From PRS1 sp965250265 (lineage in GTDB: Bacteria > Bacteroidota > Bacteroidia > Flavobacteriales > Flavobacteriaceae), in NCBI GenBank assembly GCA_965250265.1, contig CBDFNO010000015.1:124001-188000 (forward strand): DNA of 64,000 nt, in the 5' to 3' direction. The translations under genes were made by a program, and so were the position numbers. Under the pieces are notes generated by a model. The model saw nothing but the letters and a program-made list of their open reading frames with translations, searched no databases and was not told the DNA's origin. Below are positions 45,233-55,270 of the stretch, in pieces (the first letter of the stretch is position 1; the number at the start of each line of letters is the position of its first letter).

Positions 45233-46189
45233 TTATGAAAATGAGTAAGTATTACTCAACTGCATTAGCATCTCTTTAGTTATATCTTCTAAATCAAAAT
45301 CGTGGTACCAATTCCAATCTTTACGGGCTTTAAAGTCGTCTATAGATTGAGGCCAAGACGCTGCAATTTGTTGTCTATAATCTGGATTATAAATAATTGA
45401 AAAATCAGGAATAAACTTTTTAATAGATTCGAAAATTTGTTTTGGTGTAAAACTTATGGCAGCAAGATTATAAGACGACCTTATTGTAACAGAGCTATTT
45501 TCAGCATTCATAAGATTAATTGCAGCATTAACTGCGTCATCCATAAACATCATTGGCAGCTTAGTGTTTTCAGCAATAAAACATTCGTATTTTTCTTTTT
45601 TAAGAGCTTTATGAAAGATTTCAATAGCATAATCTGTTGTGCCACCTCCTGGTAAAGTTTTCCAACTAATAATTCCAGGATATCTTACACTTCTAACATC
45701 TACATTGTAATTTTTATTATAGTATTCACACCAACGTTCACCTACTTGTTTGGTAATACCATACACTGTAGTTGGTTCCATAATTGTATGTTGTGGTGTA
45801 TTAATTTTTGGTGTAGTTGGTCCAAAGACAGCAATACTAGAAGGCCAAAACACTTTACTAATAAGTTTTTCTTTAGCTAAATCAAGCACATGAAATAAAG
45901 AGGTCATATTTAAATTCCATGCTTTATCAGGGAACTGTTCTCCTTTGGCACTTAATAAAGCAGCCATTAAATATATGATATCGATATTATGTTTTTCGAC
46001 ACAGCTTTTTATTTCATTAAAATTTTTAGCATCAATAATTTCAAAAGGTCCCGAATTAAACACTTCAATATTACTTCCTGTAATATCACTCGCAATTACA
46101 TTGTCAGCTCCATTTTGTAATCTTAATTTGTGCGTGAGCTCCGATCCAATTTGTCCGCATGCTCCAATGACTAATACTTTAGAAATCAT
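45233..46189 (-). CDS. L-threonine 3-dehydrogenase, NAD-epimerase (SDR) type
   Basis: A 318-residue extended SDR. The NAD loop is VLVIGACGQIGSELTHKL, the catalytic motif is VYGITKQVGERW (Y143, K147), and VRYPGIISWKTLPGGGTTDY is the segment that distinguishes epimerase-type threonine dehydrogenases from sugar epimerases. It oxidises L-threonine to 2-amino-3-ketobutyrate, which then yields glycine and acetyl-CoA. It is a single gene with the tRNA terminator at its 3' end. Confidence 0.92.
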   Translation of the reverse strand: MISKVLVIGACGQIGSELTHKLRLQNGADNVIASDITGSNIEVFNSGPFEIIDAKNFNEIKSCVEKHNIDIIYLMAALLSAKGEQFPDKAWNLNMTSLFHVLDLAKEKLISKVFWPSSIAVFGPTTPKINTPQHTIMEPTTVYGITKQVGERWCEYYNKNYNVDVRSVRYPGIISWKTLPGGGTTDYAIEIFHKALKKEKYECFIAENTKLPMMFMDDAVNAAINLMNAENSSVTIRSSYNLAAISFTPKQIFESIKKFIPDFSIIYNPDYRQQIAASWPQSIDDFKARKDWNWYHDFDLEDITKEMLMQLSNTYSFS

Positions 46190-46296
46190 TTAAAAGTTGA
46201 ATATTTTATTGATTTCAAAAATAACAAGATTTTACTGTTGTTACCATTTTTTTAACCTAAATGTTTGCTTTTAATTATAGAAATTTAATACTCCAA

Positions 46297-46330
46297 TTTG
46301 TTTAATAATTTACTTTTAACAATATATTTG
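46297..46330 (+). promoter_or_regulatory. Promoter of the lipoprotein gene at 46354
   Basis: TTTG (46297-46300), 22-nt spacer, TATATTTG (46323-46330), 23 bp before the ATG. The spacer is at the long end of the accepted range. Confidence 0.6.
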
Positions 46331-46353
46331 CAACTCCATTAGTTTATAACTTT

Positions 46354-46893
46354 ATGAACCAATTAAAAACCTTCAATTCGTTAATACTAATTTGTATTAT
46401 ATTATTCCTGAATTTAAGTTGTGATAAAACTACTCAATCAAGCGAAAAAAAATTGCAAGTGATAACCACAGAAGTATCTAAAGTTTCAGCCAAAGACATT
46501 AATCAAATAAAATTCACAGAGTTTGCTTTAAGTGATTTGACGGTAAAACACACCATAGATTGGTTGAAATTTCAAGAGCTTCAACAAAACATAGACCTAT
46601 TAAAAAAAGGAGACATATCTTTTTTAACAGATGATGTCACAATACTTCAAAGTTTTTTTAAAGATCTTAAAATTGAAATACCCGAAACCTTAAACATTCC
46701 TTCTATTTTGGTAAGACTATCGGCTTTAGAGACTACAGTATTTAAACTTGAAAGTATTGCGAAATTAAATAATGTCAAAAATGAAGTTCTTATAAGTGTT
46801 ATTAAAGAGGTGTTGGTTGCAAACTCAAATGTTATTCTTCAGATAAACAAAAAATTTGAAAAGGACTCTCAAAAGATTGAAAAGCCTAGTTAA
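46354..46893 (+). CDS. Hypothetical lipoprotein
   Basis: A 179-residue protein with a lipoprotein signal (ILFLNLSCDKTT). The mature part is mostly helical with regular leucine/isoleucine spacing (LQQNIDLLKKGDISFLTDDV, LSALETTVFKLESIAKLNNV), which may form a coiled coil. No family is recognised. It has its own promoter and stands alone before the large secreted protein. Confidence 0.7.
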   Translation: MNQLKTFNSLILICIILFLNLSCDKTTQSSEKKLQVITTEVSKVSAKDINQIKFTEFALSDLTVKHTIDWLKFQELQQNIDLLKKGDISFLTDDVTILQSFFKDLKIEIPETLNIPSILVRLSALETTVFKLESIAKLNNVKNEVLISVIKEVLVANSNVILQINKKFEKDSQKIEKPS

Positions 46894-46975
46894 ATTTAAA
46901 CGATTCCGTTTTAATCAACACATAATTAATATATAGTTATATAAAATTTTAATTTTTAGTCATTTAAAAATTGTT

Positions 46976-46983
46976 TACTTTTG
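46976..46983 (+). promoter_or_regulatory. -7 promoter element of the giant secreted protein
   Basis: TACTTTTG matches TAnnTTTG. It covers the upstream in-frame TTG at 46981, supporting translation from the ATG at 47002. A T-rich -33 candidate (46953-46956) is 19 nt upstream. Confidence 0.45.
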
Positions 46984-47001
46984 GTTTCCAAATTGCACAA
47001 G

Positions 47002-50000
47002 ATGAAAAAACCATTACTATTCCTTCTTATCTTTTTCATATTTTCAATCACAAACGCACAGATTAATTCGGGTGCCCCATGGATGGAAGATTTAAATATC
47101 GAAAGTAGAACAACTCCTCTAAAATTTCAAGATATTATTGACGCAGCCAAAGCTTATTGGGAAACTCATGACAAAGATGCAAAAGGAAGCGGTTACAAAC
47201 CATTTAAACGTTGGGAAAACCATTGGAAAAACTATGTTAACGAAGATGGATATTTACCTACCTCTGCACAACTTTGGAATACTTGGTTAACGAAAAAAGC
47301 GCAAATAGAAACACAAAGAAATTCTACTTCTCCTCAAGATACGCAAACAGATGACAGCAACTGGATATCCCTTGGTCCAACAGACTTTGCTAATCAAGCT
47401 ACTTCCATTTCTAATATTGGACGTGTTAATTCGATTATTGTAGATCCAAACAATCCAAATACCTATTATTCGGGTGCTCCTGCCGGAGGGATTTGGAAAT
47501 CTACAGACGCAGGTTTAAACTGGACTCCTTTAATTGATGGACTCCCACAAATAGGAGTCTCTGGAATTGCTATAGATTATAATGACTCAAATACTATTTA
47601 TATTGCAACTGGTGATGATGACAATGGAGAATCATTTAGTGTGGGTGTATTCAAATCTATCGATGGTGGAGTTACATGGTCACAAACTGGATTAAATCCG
47701 ACTAATACTCCAAGTAGAATGAATGACATTTATATTAACCCTTCCGATTCTAACATGCTTTGGGTAGCAACTACAAGTGGAGTTTATAAAACCATAGATG
47801 CTGGAACAAATTGGACTAGAACTTTAACAGGAAATATTAGAGATATAAAAATTAACCCTGGCAATCCTAATATAATTTATGCTGTTTCTTCATCAAAATT
47901 CTATAAATCTACAGATGCTGGAGATAGTTTTGTTGAAACTGGCACAGGATTACCTCTAACTTCTGACAGATTAGTCATTGATGTAACTCCTGCAAATAAT
48001 GAAGTTGTTTATGTTGTTAGAGCTGAAACAAGTACTCGAATAGTTAAAGAAATATTTAAATCAATTGATAGTGGAGAAACGTTTACTCAAACAACAAATA
48101 CTGTCGATGTAGCTGAAGGCAGAACACAAGCATGGTTCGATTTAGCACTTGCTGTTTCCGACGTTGATGAGAACGAAATTTATATTGGTGTAGTAGATAT
48201 ATGGAAATCGATAAATGGTGGTGATACAGTAACAAAAGTTAATAATTGGGCTGTACATAATGTGTCTTATACGCATGCCGATATTCATTTACTCCGTTTT
48301 TATAATAGTGAATTATATGCTGGGACTGATGGTGGGTTTTTTAAATCAACTGATGGCGCAGCAACATTTACCGATTTAACCATTGGTATGGAGATTGGTC
48401 AATTCTATAGAATTTCTGTATCTCAACAAACTTCAGGTAAAATAGCAGGAGGATTACAAGATAATGGCGGTTTTGGTTTTGCTAACAGTCAATGGAATAA
48501 CTATCATGGTGGTGATGGTATGGAAGGTGTCATAGACCCTAATAATGATAATTTATATTACGGATTTCTTCAATTTGGAGGAACATTATATGTGTCTTCA
48601 AACTCTGGTCAAGGAGGAGGGCTTCAAGGTTTTGCAGGTCCAGAAAGTGGAAGCTGGATTACACCTCTAGCCATAAATAGAGAAAGTGAAGTTTATGCTG
48701 GTTATAGTAGAGTCTATCAGTTTGATGGTGCTATTTGGACAGCAGTGTCACCTAGTTTTGGACAAGATATTGATGTTCTTGAAATTGATACAGATAATCC
48801 AGACAATATGTATGTTGCGATTAATCCAGGTAATCAGGAAGTGGGTGGTACCAATTCAAGCGCAGGTACGTCTGGGCTTTTGCATAAAAGTACAGATAGA
48901 GGAGTCTCTTTTACCGAAATACAAAGTTTTTCAACGAGAATTAGTTCTATTGAAGTTAATAATAATGACAGTAATATAATTTATATTACAACTGGTGGTT
49001 TAAATGGAACAGTTCAAAAATCTGAAGATGGTGGCTCTACTTTTACAGATATTACAGGCACTTTACCTAGTGTTACCAAAAATATTATTAAACATCGTGA
49101 AGAAGATCTATTAAATTCTTTATTTCTTGGCACTAGTCATGGTGTATTTCGTTATGATGATAGTCTCGGCGATTGGGAACCATTTGATCAAGATCTCCCT
49201 AATGTATTTGTTCCAGATTTAGCAATTAATCTAATTGATAATAATATAACTGCAGCCACTTATGGTCGTGGTGTATGGAGAAGTGATTTACCTGCTATAC
49301 AACTTGCCGATGATGATGTTAAACTGATTCAAATTGAAAGCCCAGATTTTGATAATATTCTTTGTGGTGATGCTACGCCAACAATACTTGTAAAAAACAA
49401 CGGATTAAATACCATTACAAGCATAGATATAACTTATACTATAGATGATGGATCAGACAACAACTTTACTTGGAATGGCAATTTGGCTTCAACAGAAACT
49501 ACTACAATAGATCTGCCAACACTAAATTCATCAATTGGTTCTCACGATTTAGATATTTCAGTCTCAATACCTGATGATGCTTTTCCTAACAACAATAATT
49601 CATCAACTAATTATTATTCAAATGATAATGGCGTTTCTGAAGTTGTTAACACATTCGAATCCGAGGATGACGATTTAATAACATTTAATGAAGGTGGTGG
49701 AACACCAATGTGGGAACGGGGAGTGCCAACAGGCACTTTACTAAACACAGCTACTTCAGGTACTAGTGTTTATGGTACTATTTTAGATGGAAATCATCCA
49801 GACCAAACCAAAGCTTTTTTAATCTCTAAATGTTATGATTTAAGCTTTATAATAAATCCCGTAATAAAGTTCAATATGGCTTTTGTAATTGAGTTTGATT
49901 TTGATCTTATCTATGTTCAATATTCGCTAAATAATGGAGAATCTTGGTCTTTATTAGGTAGTTCAAGTGATCCAAATTGGTATAATAGCTCAAGGATTGA

Positions 50001-51336
50001 TGGAGATGGTATAGCTGACGATTGCCAAAATTGTGTTGGAGGACAATGGACTGGAACAAACACTACTTTAACGGAGTATAGTTATGACTTAAGCCCATTA
50101 TCTTCTGAAAGTAGTGTAATTTTTAGGTTTGTATATCATTCAGATTTTGCAGAAAATGAAGAAGGTGCTGTTATTGATGACTTTGTTATTGATGGTACCA
50201 CACCTGATGATGATAATGATGGTGTTGGTAATAATGTAGATAATTGTCTTAGCACACCAAATCCAGACCAATTAGATACAGATGGAGATGGAATGGGTGA
50301 TGCTTGTGATGATGACGATGACAATGATGGTGTTTTAGATATTAATGACAACTGTCAATTAATAGCAAACGCCGATCAAGCTGATGATAATAGTGATGGT
50401 ATCGGAAATGTTTGTGATACTGATAATGATGGTATTCTAAACGATGATGATAATTGCCCAGATACTGCAAATAACGATCAAGCTGATTTTGATGGTGATG
50501 GCCTAGGAGATGTTTGTGACGATGATATTGATGATGATGGTGTGCCAAATACAAACGATAATTGTAATGATACACCTAACGGAGATGCTGTAGGCTCAGA
50601 TGGATGTACAGTATTTACGCTACCAACAAGTAATTTTCAATTACAAATATCGAGCGAAACTTGTAGAAACAGTAATAATGGTAGTATCATTATTACTGCT
50701 GTTGAAGTATTGAATTATACAGCGCAATTAACAGGAAATGGCATTGACACTAGTAATGCTTTTACTAATACAACCGAATTTATTAATCTAGAAGCAGAGA
50801 GTTATACTGTTTGTATAACTGTTGATTCACAACCAGGTTATGAGCAATGTTTTAATGTTACCATTATACAACCTGAAGATCTATCAGTCTACTCAAGAGT
50901 AAGCAATAGTACCAATAAGGTTTCTATAGAATTAAATGGTTCAAGCAAATACTATATAGAACTTAATGGTATTATAATTACAACTACCGAAAATGAAATT
51001 GAACTAGACTTAATAAAAGGTGTAAATACATTAAAAGTATATACAGATTTGGATTGCCAAGGTGTTTATAGTGAAACAATACATAATTTTAATGCTATAA
51101 AAATATATCCAAACCCAATTAGTAACAATAGACTTACTATTAACACCTCTGATGCTTCATTAGAAACAATAGAAGTAAAACTATATTCAGTAATTGGTAA
51201 GCTTATTCTGTCTAAATCCTATGCCTTACAAAACGGTGCTGTAACTCTTAATACACCTAATATTTCAAAAGGTATTTATATTTTGAATGTTAACGACGGT
51301 ATAGTAACCACTAATTTTAAAGTCATTAAAAATTAA
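47002..51336 (+). CDS. Giant T9SS-exported BNR/VPS10 propeller protein with thrombospondin-3 repeats
   Basis: A 1444-residue secreted protein. Domains in order: signal peptide MKKPLLFLLIFFIFSITNAQ; a helical lead; BNR/sortilin-type propeller repeats (about residues 110-770) with recurring GGIWKSTDAGLNWTPL and SVGVFKSIDGGVTW blades; a CARDB-like beta domain (about 773-866); a jelly-roll-like region; calcium-binding thrombospondin type 3 repeats (about 1066-1203, DTDGDGMGDACDDDDDNDGV); a beta domain; and a type A T9SS sorting domain (IKIYPNPISNNRLTI to KVIKN, about 1366-1444). It should be exported through T9SS and attached to the cell surface or released. The propeller may bind or cleave a polymer or peptide; no catalytic residues are identified. 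The ATG at 47002 is chosen over TTG 46981. Confidence 0.9.
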   Translation: MKKPLLFLLIFFIFSITNAQINSGAPWMEDLNIESRTTPLKFQDIIDAAKAYWETHDKDAKGSGYKPFKRWENHWKNYVNEDGYLPTSAQLWNTWLTKKAQIETQRNSTSPQDTQTDDSNWISLGPTDFANQATSISNIGRVNSIIVDPNNPNTYYSGAPAGGIWKSTDAGLNWTPLIDGLPQIGVSGIAIDYNDSNTIYIATGDDDNGESFSVGVFKSIDGGVTWSQTGLNPTNTPSRMNDIYINPSDSNMLWVATTSGVYKTIDAGTNWTRTLTGNIRDIKINPGNPNIIYAVSSSKFYKSTDAGDSFVETGTGLPLTSDRLVIDVTPANNEVVYVVRAETSTRIVKEIFKSIDSGETFTQTTNTVDVAEGRTQAWFDLALAVSDVDENEIYIGVVDIWKSINGGDTVTKVNNWAVHNVSYTHADIHLLRFYNSELYAGTDGGFFKSTDGAATFTDLTIGMEIGQFYRISVSQQTSGKIAGGLQDNGGFGFANSQWNNYHGGDGMEGVIDPNNDNLYYGFLQFGGTLYVSSNSGQGGGLQGFAGPESGSWITPLAINRESEVYAGYSRVYQFDGAIWTAVSPSFGQDIDVLEIDTDNPDNMYVAINPGNQEVGGTNSSAGTSGLLHKSTDRGVSFTEIQSFSTRISSIEVNNNDSNIIYITTGGLNGTVQKSEDGGSTFTDITGTLPSVTKNIIKHREEDLLNSLFLGTSHGVFRYDDSLGDWEPFDQDLPNVFVPDLAINLIDNNITAATYGRGVWRSDLPAIQLADDDVKLIQIESPDFDNILCGDATPTILVKNNGLNTITSIDITYTIDDGSDNNFTWNGNLASTETTTIDLPTLNSSIGSHDLDISVSIPDDAFPNNNNSSTNYYSNDNGVSEVVNTFESEDDDLITFNEGGGTPMWERGVPTGTLLNTATSGTSVYGTILDGNHPDQTKAFLISKCYDLSFIINPVIKFNMAFVIEFDFDLIYVQYSLNNGESWSLLGSSSDPNWYNSSRIDGDGIADDCQNCVGGQWTGTNTTLTEYSYDLSPLSSESSVIFRFVYHSDFAENEEGAVIDDFVIDGTTPDDDNDGVGNNVDNCLSTPNPDQLDTDGDGMGDACDDDDDNDGVLDINDNCQLIANADQADDNSDGIGNVCDTDNDGILNDDDNCPDTANNDQADFDGDGLGDVCDDDIDDDGVPNTNDNCNDTPNGDAVGSDGCTVFTLPTSNFQLQISSETCRNSNNGSIIITAVEVLNYTAQLTGNGIDTSNAFTNTTEFINLEAESYTVCITVDSQPGYEQCFNVTIIQPEDLSVYSRVSNSTNKVSIELNGSSKYYIELNGIIITTTENEIELDLIKGVNTLKVYTDLDCQGVYSETIHNFNAIKIYPNPISNNRLTINTSDASLETIEVKLYSVIGKLILSKSYALQNGAVTLNTPNISKGIYILNVNDGIVTTNFKVIKN
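50200..50610 (+). repeat. Thrombospondin type 3 calcium-binding repeats (coding)
   Basis: A low-complexity GATGATGAT-rich coding stretch giving about five repeats of the form DxDxDGxxDxxDNC, with paired cysteines. It produces spurious long ORFs on the minus strand. Each repeat would bind calcium, stiffening the stalk between the propeller and the sorting domain. Confidence 0.85.
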
Positions 51337-51343
51337 TAAGAAA

Positions 51344-52051
51344 ATGAAAAAGATAAGCATCCTATTTATATTAGTCCTTTTTTTCAACTGTAGTAGTGGT
51401 GGTGATGATGGTCCAACTGTCACGCCTCCTCCACCAACTCCAGATCCACCAACAGCTGCTACATTAACATTTCCCGACAACAATGAAGAATGTACAACAG
51501 GTACTGATGTAAATGCAACACAAAGTTCGGTAACATTTACTTGGAACGCATCTGCAAATACAGACTCATATGATCTTACGTTAAAAAAACTTGATACAAA
51601 TACTAGTTTAACTTATAATTCAAATACAAATCAATTAACAATTACATTGTTTAAGGGCACTCCTTATTCTTGGTATGTTGTTTCAAAGTCTAATAGCGTA
51701 ACTCAAACCGCAACCAGTGCAACATGGAAATTTTATAATGCTGGTGATCCTGTTCAATCTTTTGCTCCATTTCCTGCCGATTTAGTTGCTCCTACAATGG
51801 GAGCAAATTTAACAGGAGTTTCATCAGTAACTTTAGAATGGTCAGGAAGTGATATTGATGATGATATTGTTAGTTATGATATCTATTTTGATACTGTATC
51901 ACCGCCAACAACGCAAATAGGTGGCACACAAACTGAAACTACAATGGATGCTTCAGTAAGTGCAGGAAATGCCTACTATTGGAGAGTCATAACTACAGAT
52001 AGTGAAGGAAACAATTCAGAATCTGAAATATTTGAATTTAGAGTAGATTAA
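51344..52051 (+). CDS. Surface lipoprotein with two fibronectin-like domains
   Basis: A 235-residue lipoprotein (FFNCSSGGDDG, an acidic stretch after the lipidated cysteine like the flavobacterial surface-export signal), followed by a proline-rich linker (TPPPPTPDPPTAAT) and two fibronectin type III-like beta domains (VTFTWNASANTDSYDLTL and VTLEWSGSDIDDDIVSYDIY). It begins 8 bp after the giant secreted protein, so the two are expressed together and may bind each other on the cell surface. No enzyme motif is seen. Confidence 0.85.
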   Translation: MKKISILFILVLFFNCSSGGDDGPTVTPPPPTPDPPTAATLTFPDNNEECTTGTDVNATQSSVTFTWNASANTDSYDLTLKKLDTNTSLTYNSNTNQLTITLFKGTPYSWYVVSKSNSVTQTATSATWKFYNAGDPVQSFAPFPADLVAPTMGANLTGVSSVTLEWSGSDIDDDIVSYDIYFDTVSPPTTQIGGTQTETTMDASVSAGNAYYWRVITTDSEGNNSESEIFEFRVD

Positions 52052-52075
52052 TTTCTTTCTTCATGAATATCTTAT

Positions 52076-52109
52076 AACGGTTTTAGTAAATATTAGAACC
52101 GTTTTTTTT
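52076..52109 (+). terminator. Terminator of the secreted protein/lipoprotein operon
   Basis: AACGGTT (52076-52082) pairs with AACCGTT (52097-52103), followed by eight T in total. It lies 25 bp after the lipoprotein stop. The remaining 140 bp before the M13 peptidase holds no other feature. Confidence 0.8.
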
Positions 52110-52249
52110 ATTTTTAAAATCTTAAATTTTTGTTAATATGTAACAAAAAATCCTTTTAAGCTTCTAAATAATAAGTATTTTGCAAAACTAATTACTTCAA
52201 CAAAAAATGAAACTGAAAACAATTCAGTGTAACTCTTAAAAACTAACAA

Positions 52250-54310
52250 ATGAAAATGAATTTAAAAAAATTAATGTTACTATGTAGTATTACTTTTTTA
52301 GGGCTTGTAGCTTGTAAAGAAGATACTAAAAAGGACGTTGCTGAAAAAATTCCTGGAATTATCCTAGAAAACATGGATACTTCAGTAAACCCGAAAGATG
52401 ATTTTTACAATTATGTAAACGGAAGCTGGGTAAAAACTAACACTATTCCAGACGATGAATCTCGTTGGGGAGGATTTGGTGTTTTACGTAAATCAACACG
52501 TCAAGATGTGTTAGATATTGTAAACACATCTAAAGAATTAGGAACTTATGCCGAAGGTTCTGACCAAAAGAAAGCTCTACTGCTTTTTGAAACCGAGTTA
52601 GATACTATTGGTCGAGACAAAATAGGATTAGCACCTCTTCAACCTCTTTTAGATGCAATTGATGGTATAACAAACATTAGCGATATGCAAACTGTTTACG
52701 CTAAAACTCTAGGTGTAGATGCTCCTTTCTTTGGGTTTCAAGTATTTCCTGATTTGAATAATAGCAGCATGAATGCTTCTTATATTAGTCAAGGAGGATT
52801 AGGATTACCTGATCGAGATTATTATGTATTACAAGACTCAAAATCTAAAGAGCGTCGTTCACAATACGTTGATCATGTCACAAGAATGATGCAATATATT
52901 GATTATAATGAGGCAGATGCAAAAGCTGCAGCAGAAATGATCTTAGCTGTTGAAACACGGTTAGCCGAACCGCAATTAGATAAAATTCAAAGTCGTGATA
53001 TAAGTAATTTTAATAATCCTAGAACTATTGCTGAACTATCTGAAATTACACCAGCTATAGATTGGAATAAATTTATTGATGACTTTAATATTGAAAAAGA
53101 AATAGATACTGTTTATGTTTTAGAATTAAAATACATGGATGAACTTCAAAAAGTTTTAACTACAACTTCTATAGATGATATTAAAACAATTATGAAGTGG
53201 TCTACCTTAAATGGTCAAGCAAGTAATTTAACTACAGAACTTGAAAAAGCCAATTGGGATTTTTACAGAAAAACTTTAAGAGGCACTAAAGAACAGCAAC
53301 CTGCAGAAAATCGTGCCATGGATCATGTAACTGGCCGTGTTGGACAAGCTATTGGCAAATTATATGTAGATGCAAAATTTCCTCCCGAAGCTAAAGAGAA
53401 AGCTGAAAAAATGATTGCTAATGTTATCACTGCTTTTAAAGCCAGAATAGATAAATTAGATTGGATGAGCGAAGAAACCAAACAAAAAGCGATTCTAAAA
53501 CTAGATAAATTTACTGTAAAAATTGCCTATCCTGATGAGTGGGAAGATTATTCTGAATTAATGATAAAGGAAGGAAATAGTTATGCCGAAAACATGATGG
53601 CTCTTACTGATTGGAACATCAAAGAAAATCTTGCAGATATTGGTGAACCTGTTGATAAAACAAAATGGGGAATGCCACCACAAATGGTAAACGCTTATTT
53701 TAACCCTTTTAATAATGAAATTGTTTTTCCTGCTGCAATCTTACAACCTCCTTTTTACAATTATACTGCTGACGATGCGGTAAATTATGGCGGCATTGGT
53801 GCTGTTATTGGTCACGAAATCTCACACGCTTTTGATGATCAAGGTGCACAATTTGATAGTGATGGGAACCTCATAAATTGGTGGACACCTGAAGATCTTG
53901 AAGAATTTACTAAACGTGGAGATGCCTTAGCAGAACAATATAGCAATATTGAGGTAATGGACAGTTTATACATTAATGGTAAATTCACATTGGGGGAAAA
54001 TATTGGTGATCTTGGAGGTGTTTTAGGTGCATATGATGGGCTTCAATTACTATTTGAGGAAATTGGTAGACCTGATGACATTGATGGCTTTACTGCTGAG
54101 CAACGATTCTTTATGTCTTGGGCAACTGTATGGAGAACGTTGACAAGAGATGACGCATTAGAAACTCAAATTAAAACTGATCCGCATTCTCCTGGAATTT
54201 ATCGAGCAATTCAACCGCTTAAAAATATTGATGCTTTTTATGAAGCATTTGGTATTAAAGAGGGTGATAAAATGTTTTTAGCTCCTGAAAAAAGAGTACG
54301 AATCTGGTAA
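52250..54310 (+). CDS. M13 (neprilysin/PepO) family metalloendopeptidase lipoprotein
   Basis: A 686-residue protein with lipobox GLVACKE (C22). The N-terminal M13 domain begins MDTSVNPKDDFYNYVNGSW, and the peptidase domain carries NAYFNPFNNEIVFPAAILQP, the zinc motif HEISH (H522, E523, H526) and ENIGDLGG with the third ligand E583. It ends CxxW-like as RVRIW. It would cut oligopeptides at the amino side of hydrophobic residues, on the periplasmic or outer face of the membrane. An alternative start two codons on (52256) is equally good. A single gene with its own terminator. Confidence 0.95.
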   Translation: MKMNLKKLMLLCSITFLGLVACKEDTKKDVAEKIPGIILENMDTSVNPKDDFYNYVNGSWVKTNTIPDDESRWGGFGVLRKSTRQDVLDIVNTSKELGTYAEGSDQKKALLLFETELDTIGRDKIGLAPLQPLLDAIDGITNISDMQTVYAKTLGVDAPFFGFQVFPDLNNSSMNASYISQGGLGLPDRDYYVLQDSKSKERRSQYVDHVTRMMQYIDYNEADAKAAAEMILAVETRLAEPQLDKIQSRDISNFNNPRTIAELSEITPAIDWNKFIDDFNIEKEIDTVYVLELKYMDELQKVLTTTSIDDIKTIMKWSTLNGQASNLTTELEKANWDFYRKTLRGTKEQQPAENRAMDHVTGRVGQAIGKLYVDAKFPPEAKEKAEKMIANVITAFKARIDKLDWMSEETKQKAILKLDKFTVKIAYPDEWEDYSELMIKEGNSYAENMMALTDWNIKENLADIGEPVDKTKWGMPPQMVNAYFNPFNNEIVFPAAILQPPFYNYTADDAVNYGGIGAVIGHEISHAFDDQGAQFDSDGNLINWWTPEDLEEFTKRGDALAEQYSNIEVMDSLYINGKFTLGENIGDLGGVLGAYDGLQLLFEEIGRPDDIDGFTAEQRFFMSWATVWRTLTRDDALETQIKTDPHSPGIYRAIQPLKNIDAFYEAFGIKEGDKMFLAPEKRVRIW

Positions 54311-54328
54311 TACTAAATTATAGATCAT

Positions 54329-54356
54329 AAAAAAGCAGCTGTTAGCTGCTTTTTTT
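54329..54356. terminator. Bidirectional terminator
   Basis: A 12-bp stem (54329-54340 with 54344-54355) containing AGCAGCT, loop GTT, flanked by A- and T-runs. It lies between the convergent M13 peptidase and TPR-like genes. Confidence 0.9.
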
Positions 54357-54373
54357 ATTCTTATAAGACATTA

Positions 54374-55072
54374 TTAATCCTTTTTTGGAGGCTGTGTTTT
54401 TCTTGCTAATAACGCTTCTTTACTTATTTGTGCGAGATTGAAATTTGGTGCTACTTGCAAAGCCTCATCCAAAATAGAAATGGCTGCATCAATATTTAAT
54501 TCATTGTTTTCTTTAAATTTAATAAGACCTTTTAAATACAAAAAAGCAGCTTTAATAGGTACTTGATATGGTGTTTGCATCTCATAAAACGATCTCATTA
54601 CATCGTCTTTAGAATTTGCAATTCCATAAGTAATATGTAATGTTGCTCCTAAATCATCATTTATTTGAGTTTTTAAATCGGCCAACTCGTAAGCAATCAT
54701 CGCACTTGGTATGCGCTTAAATAATTCTTCGAATTGTTCTATCGCTCTTTTAGGTTGATTTAAGGCTTTTAATGATATTGCTTTAACTTCAACTGCCATA
54801 TCGCTATCAGTTGCATTTTTTTCAATTCCTATTGTATTTAGTGCTTGTATATGCTTTCCATCATTCATATACAACACAGCCAAAGTGTCTAATCTCCCTT
54901 GATTAGGAGACAGCACATTTAAGTGTGTTAAGGCATTAATAACACCTTGTACATCTCCTTGCGATTGCATCTGTTTATAAAACGCTTCATAATGCTTTAA
55001 CAAAGCACTATTATCTTGTGCATTAATTTGTAATGCAAAAACAAAAACCACTAATCCTACTATCTTTTTCAT
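54374..55072 (-). CDS. Exported TPR-like helical protein
   Basis: A 232-residue protein with a signal peptide (MKKIVGLVVFVFALQINAQ) and repeating helix pairs: LTHLNVLSPNQGRLDTLAVL, LKALNQPKRAIEQFEELFKR and AAISILDEALQVAPNFNLAQ. This is the TPR pattern. No specific partner is indicated. A single gene convergent with the M13 peptidase. Confidence 0.75.
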   Translation of the reverse strand: MKKIVGLVVFVFALQINAQDNSALLKHYEAFYKQMQSQGDVQGVINALTHLNVLSPNQGRLDTLAVLYMNDGKHIQALNTIGIEKNATDSDMAVEVKAISLKALNQPKRAIEQFEELFKRIPSAMIAYELADLKTQINDDLGATLHITYGIANSKDDVMRSFYEMQTPYQVPIKAAFLYLKGLIKFKENNELNIDAAISILDEALQVAPNFNLAQISKEALLARKTQPPKKD

Positions 55073-55270
55073 TATTTATAATTTTAATTTCAGCCGCAAA
55101 ACTAAAAAATAAGAATTCCAATCGCTAAAATGAAAGGAATTATTTTTACTGATAACAAGTATTTTATCTTTTTTTTAAGAATTGTAAGATTGATTACTTA
55201 TTGTTGAAAACTAATTTTAGGCTAACTCACTAAAAATATTTATATTTAAGAATCTTAAAATTTAGAAATC

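Noticed and set aside
46981..47001. TTG start for the giant secreted protein
   Set aside because: The codon lies in a promoter -7 element and the signal peptide begins at the ATG at 47002.
50136..50575. Two minus-strand ORFs opposite the thrombospondin-3 repeats
   Set aside because: They translate to serine/proline- or histidine/tyrosine-rich low-complexity peptides, an artefact of the GAT-rich repeats in the real gene.
52207..52239. Ten-codon leader peptide before the M13 peptidase
   Set aside because: A short ATG-to-TAA frame exists but there is no attenuator hairpin or repeated regulatory codon to support it.
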